Assembly: GCF_001426905.1 (NCBI RefSeq) | Contig: NZ_LMFQ01000024.1 | Span: 254,669 to 318,668, forward strand | DNA: 64,000 nt | Reading direction: 5' to 3' | Origin: Caulobacter sp. Root1455 | GTDB taxonomy: Bacteria; Pseudomonadota; Alphaproteobacteria; Caulobacterales; Caulobacteraceae | Shown here: one piece after another, positions 26,486 to 37,408 of the stretch | Layout: each line of letters begins with the position of its first letter | Numbering within the stretch: position 1 is the first letter of the stretch | The notes under the pieces: generated by a model | Databases searched by the model: none | Told to the model about the DNA's origin: nothing | The model's input: the letters and a program-made list of their open reading frames with translations, nothing else | Translations under genes and position numbers: made by a program

Positions 26486-27949
26486 ATGGCGCGAGAGGAA
26501 AGAGACCAGCGGCGGCGCGCGTTCGGGACCGAGGCGGCCGACGGAAGCTGGATCGAGGCGCTCGCCGACGGTCCGGATGCGACAGCGACGCCGCTGCGGG
26601 ACGGGGCCCATCGCCGTTTGTCGCGCGGCCAGGTCGTCGGGCTGTCGACCTTTGTCCTGGCCCTGCTCGTGCTCACGGCCTTGCGACCTCAGCCCATGCT
26701 GGAGGGATTCCATCTGCTGTTCTTCGTCGGCTTCATGGGCCATTCGACGATCAAGCTGGTCGCCGCCTTCACGCCTCGCGCCACGACGGTCGCGCCGCCG
26801 CTCCCCGACGAGGCCCTGCCCGCCTACACGATCATCGCGCCCCTCTATCGCGAGGCCGGGGTGGCGGCGGAGCTGGTCGCCAACCTGGCGCGACTGGACT
26901 ATCCGCGCGATCGCCTGCAGGTGCTGATCGTCCTGGAAGCCCGGGACCACGAGACCCAGGCCGCGTTCGGAGCGCTGGACCTGCCGGCCGGCTTCCAGGT
27001 GCTGATCGCCCCGTCCGGCTCGCCCCAGACCAAGCCGCGGGCCTGCAACATCGCCCTGCAGCGGGCGCACGGCGAGCTGGTGGTGATCTATGACGCCGAG
27101 GACGCGCCGCATCCCGGCCAATTGCGCGAAGCCGCCGCGCGTTTCGCCCAGGCCGACGCCAGCCTGGCCTGCCTGCAGGCTCCGTTGCGGATCGAGCCCG
27201 ATCCCCGCTTCCTGCCCGACCAGTTCGCCCTCGAATACGCCGTGCTGTTCGAGGTCTTCCTGCCGGCCCTGGCCCGCTGGCGCCTGCCCTTCCCGCTCGG
27301 CGGCACCAGCAATCACTTCCGGGCCAGCGCCTTGCGCGCCGTCGGCGGATGGGATCCCTACAATGTCACCGAGGACGCGGACATCGGCTTCCGCCTGGCC
27401 GCGCAGGGGCGCCAGCTCGACGTTCTGGCCCAACCGACCTTCGAGACCTCGCCCGCCACGTTGAAGGTCTGGAGGCCGCAACGGGCGCGCTGGATCAAGG
27501 GCCACCTTCAGACCCTGGCCGTCCATGCCCGCGGTCCGGCCGCCCGCACCCCGCGCGGGGCCGCCTCGCTGGTCCTCACCCTGGCCCTGCCGGTGATGTC
27601 GTCCCATGTCCACGGCCCGTTGTTCGCCTGGCTGCTGCTGCAGGGAGTCGGCGCCGGGCTCGACCTCTGCCCGGCGGTTCCGGCCATGGACTGGATGCTG
27701 ATGTTCTTCGGCTGGACCTGCATCGCGATCGCCGGCGCCCAGGCCCAGCGGCGGGCCGGACATCGACAAAGGCCGCTGCCCTTGCTGGGCGCGATCGCCT
27801 ATTGGCCGCTCCAGAGCCTGGCGGCGGCCGAGGCCCTTCGGCAGTTCGTCGTCTCGCCGTTCCATTGGGACAAGACCCCGCATACGCCGCGCGCCGCCAA
27901 CCCTCTGCTGTCTCGTCTGCTGGCGCGGACTGGACGGGCCTTGCCCTGA
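26486..27949 (+). CDS. membrane glycosyltransferase family 2, processive synthase-like
   Basis: A 487-residue integral-membrane transferase. Two N-terminal membrane spans (VVGLSTFVLALLVLTAL, EGFHLLFFVGFMGHSTIKLV) precede a GT-A domain with the nucleotide-sugar motif in VVIYDAEDAPHPGQL, the acceptor/base motif TEDADIGFRLAAQG, and Q-x-x-R-W as QRARWIKG. Further hydrophobic spans follow. This architecture is that of beta-1,4-mannan/glucan or N-acetylglucosamine polymer synthases. The product is unknown, and no polysaccharide cluster surrounds it. It is divergent from the tetR operon. Confidence 0.9.
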   Translation: MAREERDQRRRAFGTEAADGSWIEALADGPDATATPLRDGAHRRLSRGQVVGLSTFVLALLVLTALRPQPMLEGFHLLFFVGFMGHSTIKLVAAFTPRATTVAPPLPDEALPAYTIIAPLYREAGVAAELVANLARLDYPRDRLQVLIVLEARDHETQAAFGALDLPAGFQVLIAPSGSPQTKPRACNIALQRAHGELVVIYDAEDAPHPGQLREAAARFAQADASLACLQAPLRIEPDPRFLPDQFALEYAVLFEVFLPALARWRLPFPLGGTSNHFRASALRAVGGWDPYNVTEDADIGFRLAAQGRQLDVLAQPTFETSPATLKVWRPQRARWIKGHLQTLAVHARGPAARTPRGAASLVLTLALPVMSSHVHGPLFAWLLLQGVGAGLDLCPAVPAMDWMLMFFGWTCIAIAGAQAQRRAGHRQRPLPLLGAIAYWPLQSLAAAEALRQFVVSPFHWDKTPHTPRAANPLLSRLLARTGRALP

Positions 27950-27967
27950 GCGCGTATTGGCGGGGGC

Positions 27968-28870
27968 ATGACTCCGACCATCGCCGCCGCCCCGCTCGTC
28001 ATGCGCACCACCGGCTGGGCCGACTACGCCCTACTCGACAGCGGCCATGGCAAGAAGCTGGAGCGCTACGGCCGCTACACCGTCGTGCGTCCGGAGCCGC
28101 AGTGCTTCTGGGCCCCGCGCCTGGACCCGAAGGTGTGGGACGCCGCCGACGCCGTCTTCGATCCCACCGACGAGGACGAAGCCGGCCGCTGGCGCTTCAA
28201 GGGCAAGCCGCTGGAGAAGTTCCCGCTGGCCTGGGGCGAAGCCAAGTTCCACGGCCAGTTCACGCCGTTCCGCCACCTGGCCTTCTTCCCCGAGCAGGCC
28301 GCCAACTGGGCCTGGCAAGACCAGCGCGTCCGCGCCATCAAGGATCGCCAGCCCAAGGTGCTGAACCTGTTCGGCTACACCGGCGTGGCCAGCCTGGTCT
28401 GCGCCGCCGCCGGCGCGGCGGTCACCCACGTCGACGCCTCCAAGAAGTCGGTCGGCTACGCCCGCGAGAACGCCGCCTTCGCCGGCCTGGCCGACAAGCC
28501 GATCCGCTGGATCGTCGAGGACGCCCGCCGCTTCGTGGCCCGCGAGGTGCGCCGCGGCTCGCGGTATGACGGCATCATCCTGGACCCGCCGAAGTTCGGC
28601 CGCGGGGCCGACGGCGAGGTCTGGCGCCTGTTCGAGGACCTGGCCGAGCTGACACATAACTGCGCCCAGATCCTTGCCCCCGACGCCTCGTTCCTGCTGA
28701 TGAACGCCTATGCCGCCCGGGTTTCGGGCGCGGCGATGTCGGGCCTGCTGGCCCAGGAGCTGGAGGGGCGCGGCGGGATCATCGACTGGGGCGAGCTGTC
28801 GCTGGTCGAGGAAAAGGGCGACCGCCAGATCGGCCTGTCGTTCTTCGCCCGCTGGGCGTCTGAAGGTTGA
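27968..28870 (+). CDS. class I SAM-dependent RNA methyltransferase, RlmI/RlmK-like
   Basis: A 300-residue protein. SAM-binding motifs are VLNLFGYTGVASLVCAAAGA, THVDASKKSVGYARENAAFA and the DPPKF catalytic tetrad region in IILDPPKFGRG, which is usual for rRNA cytosine-C5 or guanine-N2 methyltransferases related to RlmI. The N-terminal PUA domain of RlmI is missing and is replaced by a ~120-residue lead (WADYALLDSGHGKKLERYGR). The stop overlaps the next start by 4 bases; the next gene is also an rRNA-type methyltransferase, so this is a coupled RNA modification pair. Confidence 0.9.
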   Translation: MTPTIAAAPLVMRTTGWADYALLDSGHGKKLERYGRYTVVRPEPQCFWAPRLDPKVWDAADAVFDPTDEDEAGRWRFKGKPLEKFPLAWGEAKFHGQFTPFRHLAFFPEQAANWAWQDQRVRAIKDRQPKVLNLFGYTGVASLVCAAAGAAVTHVDASKKSVGYARENAAFAGLADKPIRWIVEDARRFVAREVRRGSRYDGIILDPPKFGRGADGEVWRLFEDLAELTHNCAQILAPDASFLLMNAYAARVSGAAMSGLLAQELEGRGGIIDWGELSLVEEKGDRQIGLSFFARWASEG

Positions 28871-29676
28871 TGACGATGAACGCCCCCCACTCAAAGACCG
28901 TCACCTCCCTCTCGAACAGCACCGTCAAGGCCGTCCGCGCCCTGCATATGCGCAAGGAGCGCGAGGAGAGCGGCCTGTTCCTGGCCGAGGGGCTGAAGAT
29001 CGTCATCGAGGCGATCGACTGCGGCCACGCCCCCAAGATCCTGATGTACGGCCGCGACGCCGCCGACCATCCGATGCTGCAGAAGGCCTCGCAGGCCTGC
29101 CTGAAGGCCGGCGGCGAGGTCATCGAGGTCAATCGCGAGATCCTCGAGAAGGTCTCGCGCCGCGACAATCCCCAGGCCGTGGTCGGGGTGTTCAAGCAGG
29201 TCTACACGCCGCTCAGCGCCATCGTGCCCGAGAGCGCGCCTTGCTGGGTGGCCATGCAGGCCGTGCGCGACCCGGGCAATCTGGGCACCGTGATCCGCAC
29301 GGCCGACGCCGCCGGCTGCGGCGGCGTCATCCTGGTCGGCGACTGCGTGGATCCCTATTCGGTCGAAGGCGTGCGGGCGACCATGGGCTCGATCTTCGCG
29401 GTCAAGATCGCCAAGGCCTCGGTGGCCGAGTTCCTGGCCTGGCGCGAAACCTGGCCCGGCAGCGTGATCGGCACGCTGCTGACCGCCACGGTCGACCACA
29501 AGAGCGCCGACTATGTGAAGCCGTCGCTGATCCTGATGGGCAACGAGCAGCAGGGCCTGCCGCCCGAACTGGCCGCCGCCTGCGACGTCAACGTCAAGAT
29601 CCCCATGCGCGGTCGGGCCGACAGCCTGAACCTGTCGGTGGCCACGGGGATCATGATCTACACGGTGACGGGGTAG
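28867..29676 (+). CDS. SpoU/TrmH (SPOUT) family RNA methyltransferase
   Basis: A 269-residue protein. An N-terminal substrate-binding domain (MRKEREESGLFLAEGLKIVI) is followed by the knotted SPOUT domain: motif 1 AVRDPGNLGTVIRTADAAG, motif 2 ILMGNEQQGLPPEL and motif 3 IPMRGRADSLNLSVATGIM. The essential Asn and Arg are in NLGTVIR. It methylates 2'-O positions in rRNA or tRNA; target not determined. It is translationally coupled to the upstream RlmI-like gene. A 133-bp inverted repeat element begins 13 bases after its stop. Confidence 0.93.
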   Translation: MMTMNAPHSKTVTSLSNSTVKAVRALHMRKEREESGLFLAEGLKIVIEAIDCGHAPKILMYGRDAADHPMLQKASQACLKAGGEVIEVNREILEKVSRRDNPQAVVGVFKQVYTPLSAIVPESAPCWVAMQAVRDPGNLGTVIRTADAAGCGGVILVGDCVDPYSVEGVRATMGSIFAVKIAKASVAEFLAWRETWPGSVIGTLLTATVDHKSADYVKPSLILMGNEQQGLPPELAAACDVNVKIPMRGRADSLNLSVATGIMIYTVTG

Positions 29677-29689
29677 GATTTCGACAGGT

Positions 29690-29822
29690 CCTCCCCCTGT
29701 GGGGGAGGTGTCGGCGAAGCCGACGGAGGGGGGAGTGATCAGGAGGCGATCGCCCCCCGGATCGACGATCCTAAAACTCCCCCCATCGATCGCTGCGCGA
29801 TCGCCTCCCCCACAGGGGGAGG
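29690..29822. repeat. intergenic inverted-repeat element, family A, copy 1
   Basis: A 133-bp element with perfect 19-bp terminal inverted repeats (CCTCCCCCTGTGGGGGAGG at the left end). The subterminal part repeats GGCGATCGCGCAGCGATCG-type and TCGGCGAAGCCGAC-type palindromes. Copies at 33411 and 58025 share the same order of blocks. It lies between convergent genes. Confidence 0.85.
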
Positions 29823-29842
29823 GTCTATTCAGCAGACGCCGG

Positions 29843-30274
29843 CTACCTGATCCGCGTCCACTTCTCGGTCTTGCACAGGGGCGCCACGATGCAGCCCTTG
29901 AGCTTCAGCTCGTTGGCCGAGAGCATGGTGATCGTCCCCGAATAGGTGCCGCCGTCGGCGGCGTTGTAGACCTTGCCGCCGGTCCACTTGGTCGGGCCGC
30001 CGGTGAAGTCGTACAGCATCTGCATGTTCTTCAGCGGCCGGTTGCGCAAGGACGCGTCCTTGTTCTTCTCGTCCTTGACCGCCGGATCGCTCCTGATGTG
30101 ATCCGAGCTGACCAGCTTGCCGCACAGGCTGTTGCCGCAACGGCTGATCTCGACCTGGCCGCCGTTGGTCTGGGTCTGCCAAAGGCCCGTGACCTCCTGG
30201 GCGAAGGCCGGGGCGGAAACGGCCAAGGCGGCGGCGGAAGCGGCCAGCGCGGCGGCGAGGATAGGCAGTCTCAT
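29843..30274 (-). CDS. exported DUF2147 family protein
   Basis: A 143-residue protein with a signal peptide (MRLPILAAALAASAAALAVS, cut near APAFAQ). The mature domain starts VTGLWQTQTNGGQVEISRCG and contains the family blocks CGKLVSSDHIRSD, PLKNMQMLYDFT, KVYNAADGGTYSGTI and ELKLKGCIVAPLCKTEKWTR. It is periplasmic, about 120 residues after cleavage, typical of DUF2147, whose function is unknown. Four Cys in the mature part suggest disulfides. Confidence 0.9.
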   Translation of the reverse strand: MRLPILAAALAASAAALAVSAPAFAQEVTGLWQTQTNGGQVEISRCGNSLCGKLVSSDHIRSDPAVKDEKNKDASLRNRPLKNMQMLYDFTGGPTKWTGGKVYNAADGGTYSGTITMLSANELKLKGCIVAPLCKTEKWTRIR

Positions 30275-30368
30275 GGGGTCTTCTCCCTAATTGTTGGTCT
30301 TTCTAACCCGCGTTCGGCTGAACCGCCCCTGAATTGATGGCCGAGTTCGAACAAGGCTCGCCGATCCT

Positions 30369-30974
30369 CTAGACGGCCCGCCGTCTCAGGCTCGGACTGG
30401 AACAGGTGGTGTAGCCGGTCGCGGTCAGCCGGCCGGCTGTCATGCCCAGCTTGTCCGGCAGTTCGCGGATGTGCGACGCCCGGGTCGCTTCGACGGCCGC
30501 CAAGGCCACGCTGCCGCAAGCGAAGGCGTCCTGGGCGGCGTCGTGGTGCTTGAACTCGACGCCCAGGAAGTCGCAGACCGCGTTCAGCTTGGCCGACGGC
30601 AATTGCGGCCAGGTGTTCTTGGCCACCTGCACCGTGCAGATGTAGTCGAAGCGAGGGAACGGCAGGCCGTAGAGCTCGCAGGTGCGACGCATCACGCTGA
30701 TGTCGAACGCGGCGTTGTGGGCGATCACCGTCGCCCGCTCCATCCGTTCCTGAAGGCGCGACAGCACGGCCGGAAACTCGTCGGCGTCCTCCACGTCGGC
30801 GGGCCGGATGCCGTGGACCGCGATGTTCCAGCCCGAAAAGCGCATGTCGTTCGGCCGGATGTAGTGGTGCTCCACGTCCGTGATCCGACCGTCCTCGATC
30901 CACGCCAGGCCGATGGCGCAGGGACTGGAGCGTTGCTCGTTGGCCGTTTCGAAGTCGATGGCGACGACGGGCAT
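30369..30974 (-). CDS. DEDDh 3'-5' exonuclease, DNA polymerase III epsilon-like
   Basis: A 201-residue nuclease starting MPVVAIDFETANEQRSSPCA. The ExoI motif is AIDFETA (Asp and Glu), ExoII is VIAHNAAFDISVM (Asp), and ExoIII is HHDAAQDA (His and Asp). It is shorter and more divergent than DnaQ, without the polymerase-binding C-terminus, so it is a stand-alone repair or RNA exonuclease. It begins one base after the ligA stop on the same strand. Co-transcription with ligA suggests DNA repair. Confidence 0.93.
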   Translation of the reverse strand: MPVVAIDFETANEQRSSPCAIGLAWIEDGRITDVEHHYIRPNDMRFSGWNIAVHGIRPADVEDADEFPAVLSRLQERMERATVIAHNAAFDISVMRRTCELYGLPFPRFDYICTVQVAKNTWPQLPSAKLNAVCDFLGVEFKHHDAAQDAFACGSVALAAVEATRASHIRELPDKLGMTAGRLTATGYTTCSSPSLRRRAV

Positions 30975-30975
30975 G

Positions 30976-33372
<2,397 letters not shown>

Positions 33373-33410
33373 CTAGCCAAGGGCGGGGGATCGGGGGAGC
33401 CTTTTCAAGC

Positions 33411-33542
33411 CCTCCCCCCGTGGGGGAGGCGATCGCGCAGCGATCGGTGCGGGGAGTTTCAGGATCGCCGACATGGATCCGGCCATCTTCCGATCACTCC
33501 CCCCTCCGTCGGCTTCGCCGACACCTCCCCCACGGGGGGAGG
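33411..33542. repeat. intergenic inverted-repeat element, family A, copy 2
   Basis: A 132-bp element with perfect 19-bp terminal inverted repeats (CCTCCCCCCGTGGGGGAGG). It has the same internal blocks as the copy at 29690, including GGCGATCGCGCAGCGATCG and the GTCGGCTTCGCCGAC palindrome. It lies upstream of ligA. Confidence 0.85.
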
Positions 33543-33546
33543 ACCT

Positions 33547-34064
33547 TGGAGGCACGGCTTCGCCGCCTCACGCGGGAGCCCGCTGAGCTGGTGGGAGGGT
33601 GCGAAGCGCCCGGGCCTCGCCCGGATGATTTGCAGTTTGATTACCGTTTCGACGAAGACGAGCGCTCCGCGCGGCCGTTATCCGGAAGCCTTCGGATCGC
33701 GGATTTTTAACCCGCTCCGATGGAGGCCCCCGACGGGCAGGACGTTGGCGCGTCCTGGACTGTGCAGGCGATTTCAGCCCGCACCTGCCGCGCCCGTCGA
33801 TCCCTCGCCGCCTGGGCTTTGTCTCGACCAAGGAGACCTGCCCAAGACCGTCGCGAAGGTCGTCACTAAAGACCACCGACGAGCGCTTCCCGCTCGACCA
33901 CCCCCGAAAGCCGCATCGGTCGCCGTACGTGCGCCCTCCCCATGCTCTCAGGTGCAAGCATTATGCGGGTGGTCTGGAAGGGGGAGGACCAAATCGGGTC
34001 GAGAAAGTTTAGGGCGTTGAAATCGCGGGGGTTTGCTGGCTATTCGCCGAGCGCAGACGCCCCG
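33547..34064. other. unexplained ~520-bp intergenic segment upstream of ligA
   Basis: No convincing gene. Plus-strand frames end at 33710, and a ~65-residue basic frame ends near 34010; a minus-strand frame of 129 codons (33568-33957) is rich in Arg and has no ribosome binding site. Several hairpins are visible (for example CCCGGGCCTCGCCCGG near 33614). Composition is less GC-biased than nearby genes. It may hold the ligA promoter, a structured RNA or relics of inserted DNA. Confidence 0.45.
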
Positions 34065-34264
34065 CCGGGGACATGCTCTCACGGCAAGGCCTACCAAATC
34101 GCCCCCAGAGCTTGGGGTGAGTGCGTGTCCCCATCGTCATCCACGGCATCGAACCTCGATCCTGAACAGCAACTAGGCTCAGCGGACGACTTTGGGGACA
34201 CGCACTCACCCCGGGGCGCCCCCGCGAACCCGGCAGACCTCCTGCCGTGAGAGCATGTCCCCGG
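34065..34264. repeat. 200-bp inverted-repeat element, family B, copy 1
   Basis: The ends are inverted copies (CCGGGGACATGCTCTCACGG and its complement at 34245-34264). A second, inner pair of ~20-bp arms (34114-34133 and 34193-34212) contains GTGAGTGCGTGTCCCC. The GGGGACA..TGTCCCC theme recurs in the element at 43025. It ends ~50 bases before the acyltransferase start. Confidence 0.85.
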
Positions 34265-34315
34265 CTGGAGAACTGGCCCGCCCCTTGCTCCCACAAGCCA
34301 AAGGAGCCCGCTCGC

Positions 34316-35434
34316 ATGTCCCAAACCGCCACGATGTCCCAGAACGGTCAGGGTCTGTCCCGTGGCGGCGCCCTGGACCTCCTTCGGTTCGTCGCGGCCT
34401 TGTTCATCGTGCTCTATCACGTCGCCGAGCGGGCTCCGGTGTCGCTGTTCGCGATCCACCCGGCCTTCGGGCGCGGCTACCTGGCCACCGACTTCTTCCT
34501 GATGCTGTCGGGCTACGTGCTGGCCAAGTCCTATGGACCCCGCGTCCTCCAGCAAGGCGTGACCACCGGCGAGTTCCTCAAGCGCCGCCTGCTGCGCATC
34601 TGGCCCGCCCACCTGGTGATGCTGGCCCTGTTCGTGGGCTTCGTGCTGGCCACCGGCGCCGTCGGCCTGGCCCCGCAGAACCCGCAATGGTTCCAGTGGG
34701 ACCAGCTCCTGCCGCAGGTCTTCCTGATGCAGGCCTGGTTCGTGCCTGGCCCGTCGGGCTGGAACATGCCGACCTGGACCCTGTCGGCCCTGATCGTCTG
34801 CTACGCCGGCTTCCCGGCCGCCTGGCGCGCCGCGGCCAGGATCGCCTCGCCCTGGACCACCCTGGCGATCGGCGTGGCGATCTTCCTGGCCGTCGACTAC
34901 GCGGCCAAGGCGGTCACGGGCATCCCCGCCCACCAGCTGCCCCTGCGCTTCGGCCTGGTGCGAGGAATCCCGCTGTTCATCCTGGGCATGCTCATCGCCC
35001 GCCTGCCGACGACCATCCCGTCGCGCTGGGCCGACGGCCTGGCGATCTCGGCGAGCGTCTCGGTCGTGGCCCTGCAGATCGTCGGCCGCTTCGACCACGC
35101 CAGCTTGGCCCTGCTGGGCCTGCTGATCCACGCCGCCGGGGCCTCGGGCGCGAAGGGCTGGCTCTGGACGAGCCTGGCGGGTCGCCTGTCGTTCTCGCTG
35201 TTCCTGACCAACCAACTGCTCGCCGTGGTCTGGTTCGGCCTACTGCGCGCCGTCGAGAGCAAGCTGGGCGTCGACGGCCCGATGCTATGGGTCGCCTGGG
35301 CGCTCGCCCTGCCCGCCTGCGTCGTCGCCGCATGGCTGTTCGAGCGCTTCATCGACGCGCCGCTGCAGATGTGGATCAAGGGCTGGTCGAGGCGGGAGCC
35401 GGCGATCAAGGCCGCCGGGCCGGCTTTGGCGTAA
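34316..35434 (+). CDS. acyltransferase family 3 (OafA/YrhL-like) membrane protein
   Basis: A 372-residue integral-membrane acyltransferase. I chose the ATG at 34316 because AAGGAG lies 9 bases upstream. Family marks: LDLLRFVAALFIVLYHVAER (with the catalytic His), ATDFFLMLSGYVLAKSYG, the basic FLKRRLLRIWPAHLVM loop, and about ten membrane spans. It O-acylates a surface sugar, such as a polysaccharide or lipid glycan; the acceptor is unknown. It is a single gene facing recN, isolated from any glycan cluster and flanked on both sides by inverted-repeat elements. Confidence 0.92.
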   Translation: MSQTATMSQNGQGLSRGGALDLLRFVAALFIVLYHVAERAPVSLFAIHPAFGRGYLATDFFLMLSGYVLAKSYGPRVLQQGVTTGEFLKRRLLRIWPAHLVMLALFVGFVLATGAVGLAPQNPQWFQWDQLLPQVFLMQAWFVPGPSGWNMPTWTLSALIVCYAGFPAAWRAAARIASPWTTLAIGVAIFLAVDYAAKAVTGIPAHQLPLRFGLVRGIPLFILGMLIARLPTTIPSRWADGLAISASVSVVALQIVGRFDHASLALLGLLIHAAGASGAKGWLWTSLAGRLSFSLFLTNQLLAVVWFGLLRAVESKLGVDGPMLWVAWALALPACVVAAWLFERFIDAPLQMWIKGWSRREPAIKAAGPALA

Positions 35435-35453
35435 TTTCCGCCACCTCCCTGTT

Positions 35454-35558
35454 GTCATCCCGGAAAGCGCGGAGCGCTTGTCCGGGACCCAGGTGAACCG
35501 CATCGCATCAGCCCGTCCCCTGGGTCCCGGACAGCCTCTGCGAGGCTTCCGGGATGAC
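35454..35558. repeat. 105-bp inverted-repeat element, family C
   Basis: The ends are GTCATCCCGGA and TCCGGGATGAC. Inner arms TCCGGGACCCAGG and CCTGGGTCCCGGA pair with each other, so the whole folds into one long interrupted hairpin. It sits between the convergent acyltransferase and recN genes, where it could act as a terminator. The GTCATCCCGGA/TCCGGGATGAC motif is widespread between alphaproteobacterial genes. Confidence 0.85.
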
Positions 35559-35587
35559 GACGGCTTTGAGCTTTGCGGCTAGGAGAT

Positions 35588-37282
35588 TTACCCAATCAAC
35601 GCTCGCGCCGCCGCCCGCGCCGCCTCGGTGACCTCGGCCCCCGACAGCATCCGCGCGATCTCTTCCTGGCGTTGGACGGCCGACAGCGGCTCGACCCGGG
35701 TGCGGGTCGAGGTGTCGTCGCCGGCCTTGGTGATCCGCCAGTGGGCGTCGGCCCGGGCGGCGACCTGGGCCGAGTGGGTGACGACCAGCACCTGCGCGTT
35801 CGCCGCCAGGCGCTTGAGGCGAAGGCCCACCGCGTCGGCCACGGCCCCGCCGACGCCCTGGTCCACTTCGTCGAAGATCATCAGCGGCTGGGACCCTTCG
35901 CGGCCCGCCAGGGCGGCCTTCAGGGCCAGGGCGAAGCGGGCCAGCTCGCCGCCCGAGGCGATGGCCTCCATCGGTCCGAACGGCGCGCCGGGATTGGTCG
36001 AGATCTCGAAGGCCACGCGGTCGACCCCGGTCGGGCCGGCGCGGTCCTCGTCCAGCGGCTCGACGGCGACGCGGAACCTCGCCTTTTCCAGCTTCAACGG
36101 CGTCAGCTCGCCCTCGACGGCGGCGGCCAGGCGGTCGCCGGCGGCGCGGCGCTCGGCCGACAAGGTCTGGGCCGCGTAGAGATAGGCGGCGCGAGCGTCG
36201 GCGGCCTCCTGTTCGGCGGCCTTCAGGGCCTCTTCCGAGGTCTCGATGGCCTGCAGCTGGGCGGCGAACTCCGCGCGCTTGTCGGGCAGCAGCTCGACGG
36301 CGACGTTCAGCTTGCGGGCCATGCCGCGCAGGGCGAACAGGCGCTCCTCGGCCTTTTCCAGGCGATCGGGTTCGAACTCGAAGCTCTCGGCGGCGGCGTC
36401 GATGGCGGCGGCCGCCTCCTGGGCCTCGACCAGGGCGCGGTCGACCGCCTCGCAGGCGGCGGCCAGCTTGGTGACGGCCGGACCGTCGGCGGGGGCGCCG
36501 GCGTGGATGGCGCGCTCGCGCGCTCTCTCCAGAGCGCGGAAGGCGCTGGCCAGCTTGCCCGACAGGGCGTCGCCGCCCAGGGCGTCGCTGGCGGCGGCGA
36601 TGTCGGCCAGGGCCTTCTCGGCCGAGCCCAGCAGGGCCCGCTCCTCGGCCAGCTGGGTCTCCTCGCCCTCGCGCGGGTCCAGACGATCCAGCTCGGACAG
36701 GCGAAGGGTCAGTTCCTCGGTCTCGACGGCCGCGCGGTCGGCTAGATCGCGCAGGGCGGCGGCCTTTTCACGGGCGGCGCGCCAGGCGCTCCAGGCCGAA
36801 GCGACGGTCCCGACCCGGACCAGCCCGAAGGCGTCCAGCAGATTGCGGTGGGTGCGCACGTCCAGCAGGCCGACGGTCTCGTGCTGGCCGTGGACCTCCA
36901 GCAGCAGGGCGCCCAGGTCCTTGAGCACCCCGACGCTGGTGGCCTGGTCGTTGACGAAGGCGCGCGAGCGGCCGTCGGCCGACAGCTGGCGGCGCAGGAC
37001 CAGGTCCTCGTCGCGGGCGTAGTCCAGGCCCTTGTCGTCCAGATAGGCGAAGGCGGCGTGGTCGGCCGGCAGGGCGAAGATGGCGGTGGCGCTGGCGTGG
37101 CCTGCGGCCCCCCGACGAACGAGCCCGGCGTCGGCCCGCGCGCCGGTGGCTAGGCCCAGGGCGTCCAGGATGATCGACTTGCCCGCCCCCGTCTCTCCGG
37201 TGAGCGCGGTCAGGCCCGGACCTATGGCCAGGTCCAGGCTTTCGATGAGCACGACGTCGCGGATGGAAAGGCCGATCAGCAT
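35588..37282 (-). CDS. recN: DNA repair protein RecN
   Basis: A 564-residue SMC-like ATPase starting MLIGLSIRDVVLIESLDLAI. Walker A is TGETGAGKS (28-36). A central helical coiled-coil arm spans about residues 160-370. The signature (ASGGELARFALALKAALAGR), Walker B (PLMIFDEVDQGVGG) and D-loop follow. The length is normal. It acts early in double-strand break repair by holding DNA ends near RecA. It sits between bamD and ligA, a Caulobacterales arrangement; a terminator separates it from bamD, so it has its own promoter. Confidence 0.97.
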   Translation of the reverse strand: MLIGLSIRDVVLIESLDLAIGPGLTALTGETGAGKSIILDALGLATGARADAGLVRRGAAGHASATAIFALPADHAAFAYLDDKGLDYARDEDLVLRRQLSADGRSRAFVNDQATSVGVLKDLGALLLEVHGQHETVGLLDVRTHRNLLDAFGLVRVGTVASAWSAWRAAREKAAALRDLADRAAVETEELTLRLSELDRLDPREGEETQLAEERALLGSAEKALADIAAASDALGGDALSGKLASAFRALERARERAIHAGAPADGPAVTKLAAACEAVDRALVEAQEAAAAIDAAAESFEFEPDRLEKAEERLFALRGMARKLNVAVELLPDKRAEFAAQLQAIETSEEALKAAEQEAADARAAYLYAAQTLSAERRAAGDRLAAAVEGELTPLKLEKARFRVAVEPLDEDRAGPTGVDRVAFEISTNPGAPFGPMEAIASGGELARFALALKAALAGREGSQPLMIFDEVDQGVGGAVADAVGLRLKRLAANAQVLVVTHSAQVAARADAHWRITKAGDDTSTRTRVEPLSAVQRQEEIARMLSGAEVTEAARAAARALIG

Positions 37283-37371
37283 GAGGCCTAGGATCGCCGG
37301 GAATCAGGGTTTTTCAAAGGGGGCTTGTTCTCGGGACGTTCTCGCGAGCTCCGCGGGGCGTTCCGGAACGG

Positions 37372-37402
37372 AAAACGGGCCGATCCTGGAAGGACCGGCC
37401 CG
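37372..37402 (-). terminator. rho-independent terminator after bamD
   Basis: A 12-bp stem (37376-37387 with 37391-37402). Its one mismatch in the plus-strand sequence becomes a G-U wobble in the minus-strand RNA, which shows that the minus strand is the transcribed one. It is followed by TTTT. It separates bamD from recN. Confidence 0.85.
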
Positions 37403-37408
37403 CTGAAA

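Noticed and set aside
33568-33957. A 129-codon minus-strand frame upstream of ligA
   Set aside because: It is Arg-rich, has no ribosome binding site or recognisable domain, and does not look coding. Kept only as part of the unassigned region.
33547-34064. Possible RNase P RNA, 6S RNA or tmRNA upstream of ligA
   Set aside because: I saw no GAGGAAAGTCC-type RNase P motif, no 6S-like open helix and no tmRNA tag sequence.
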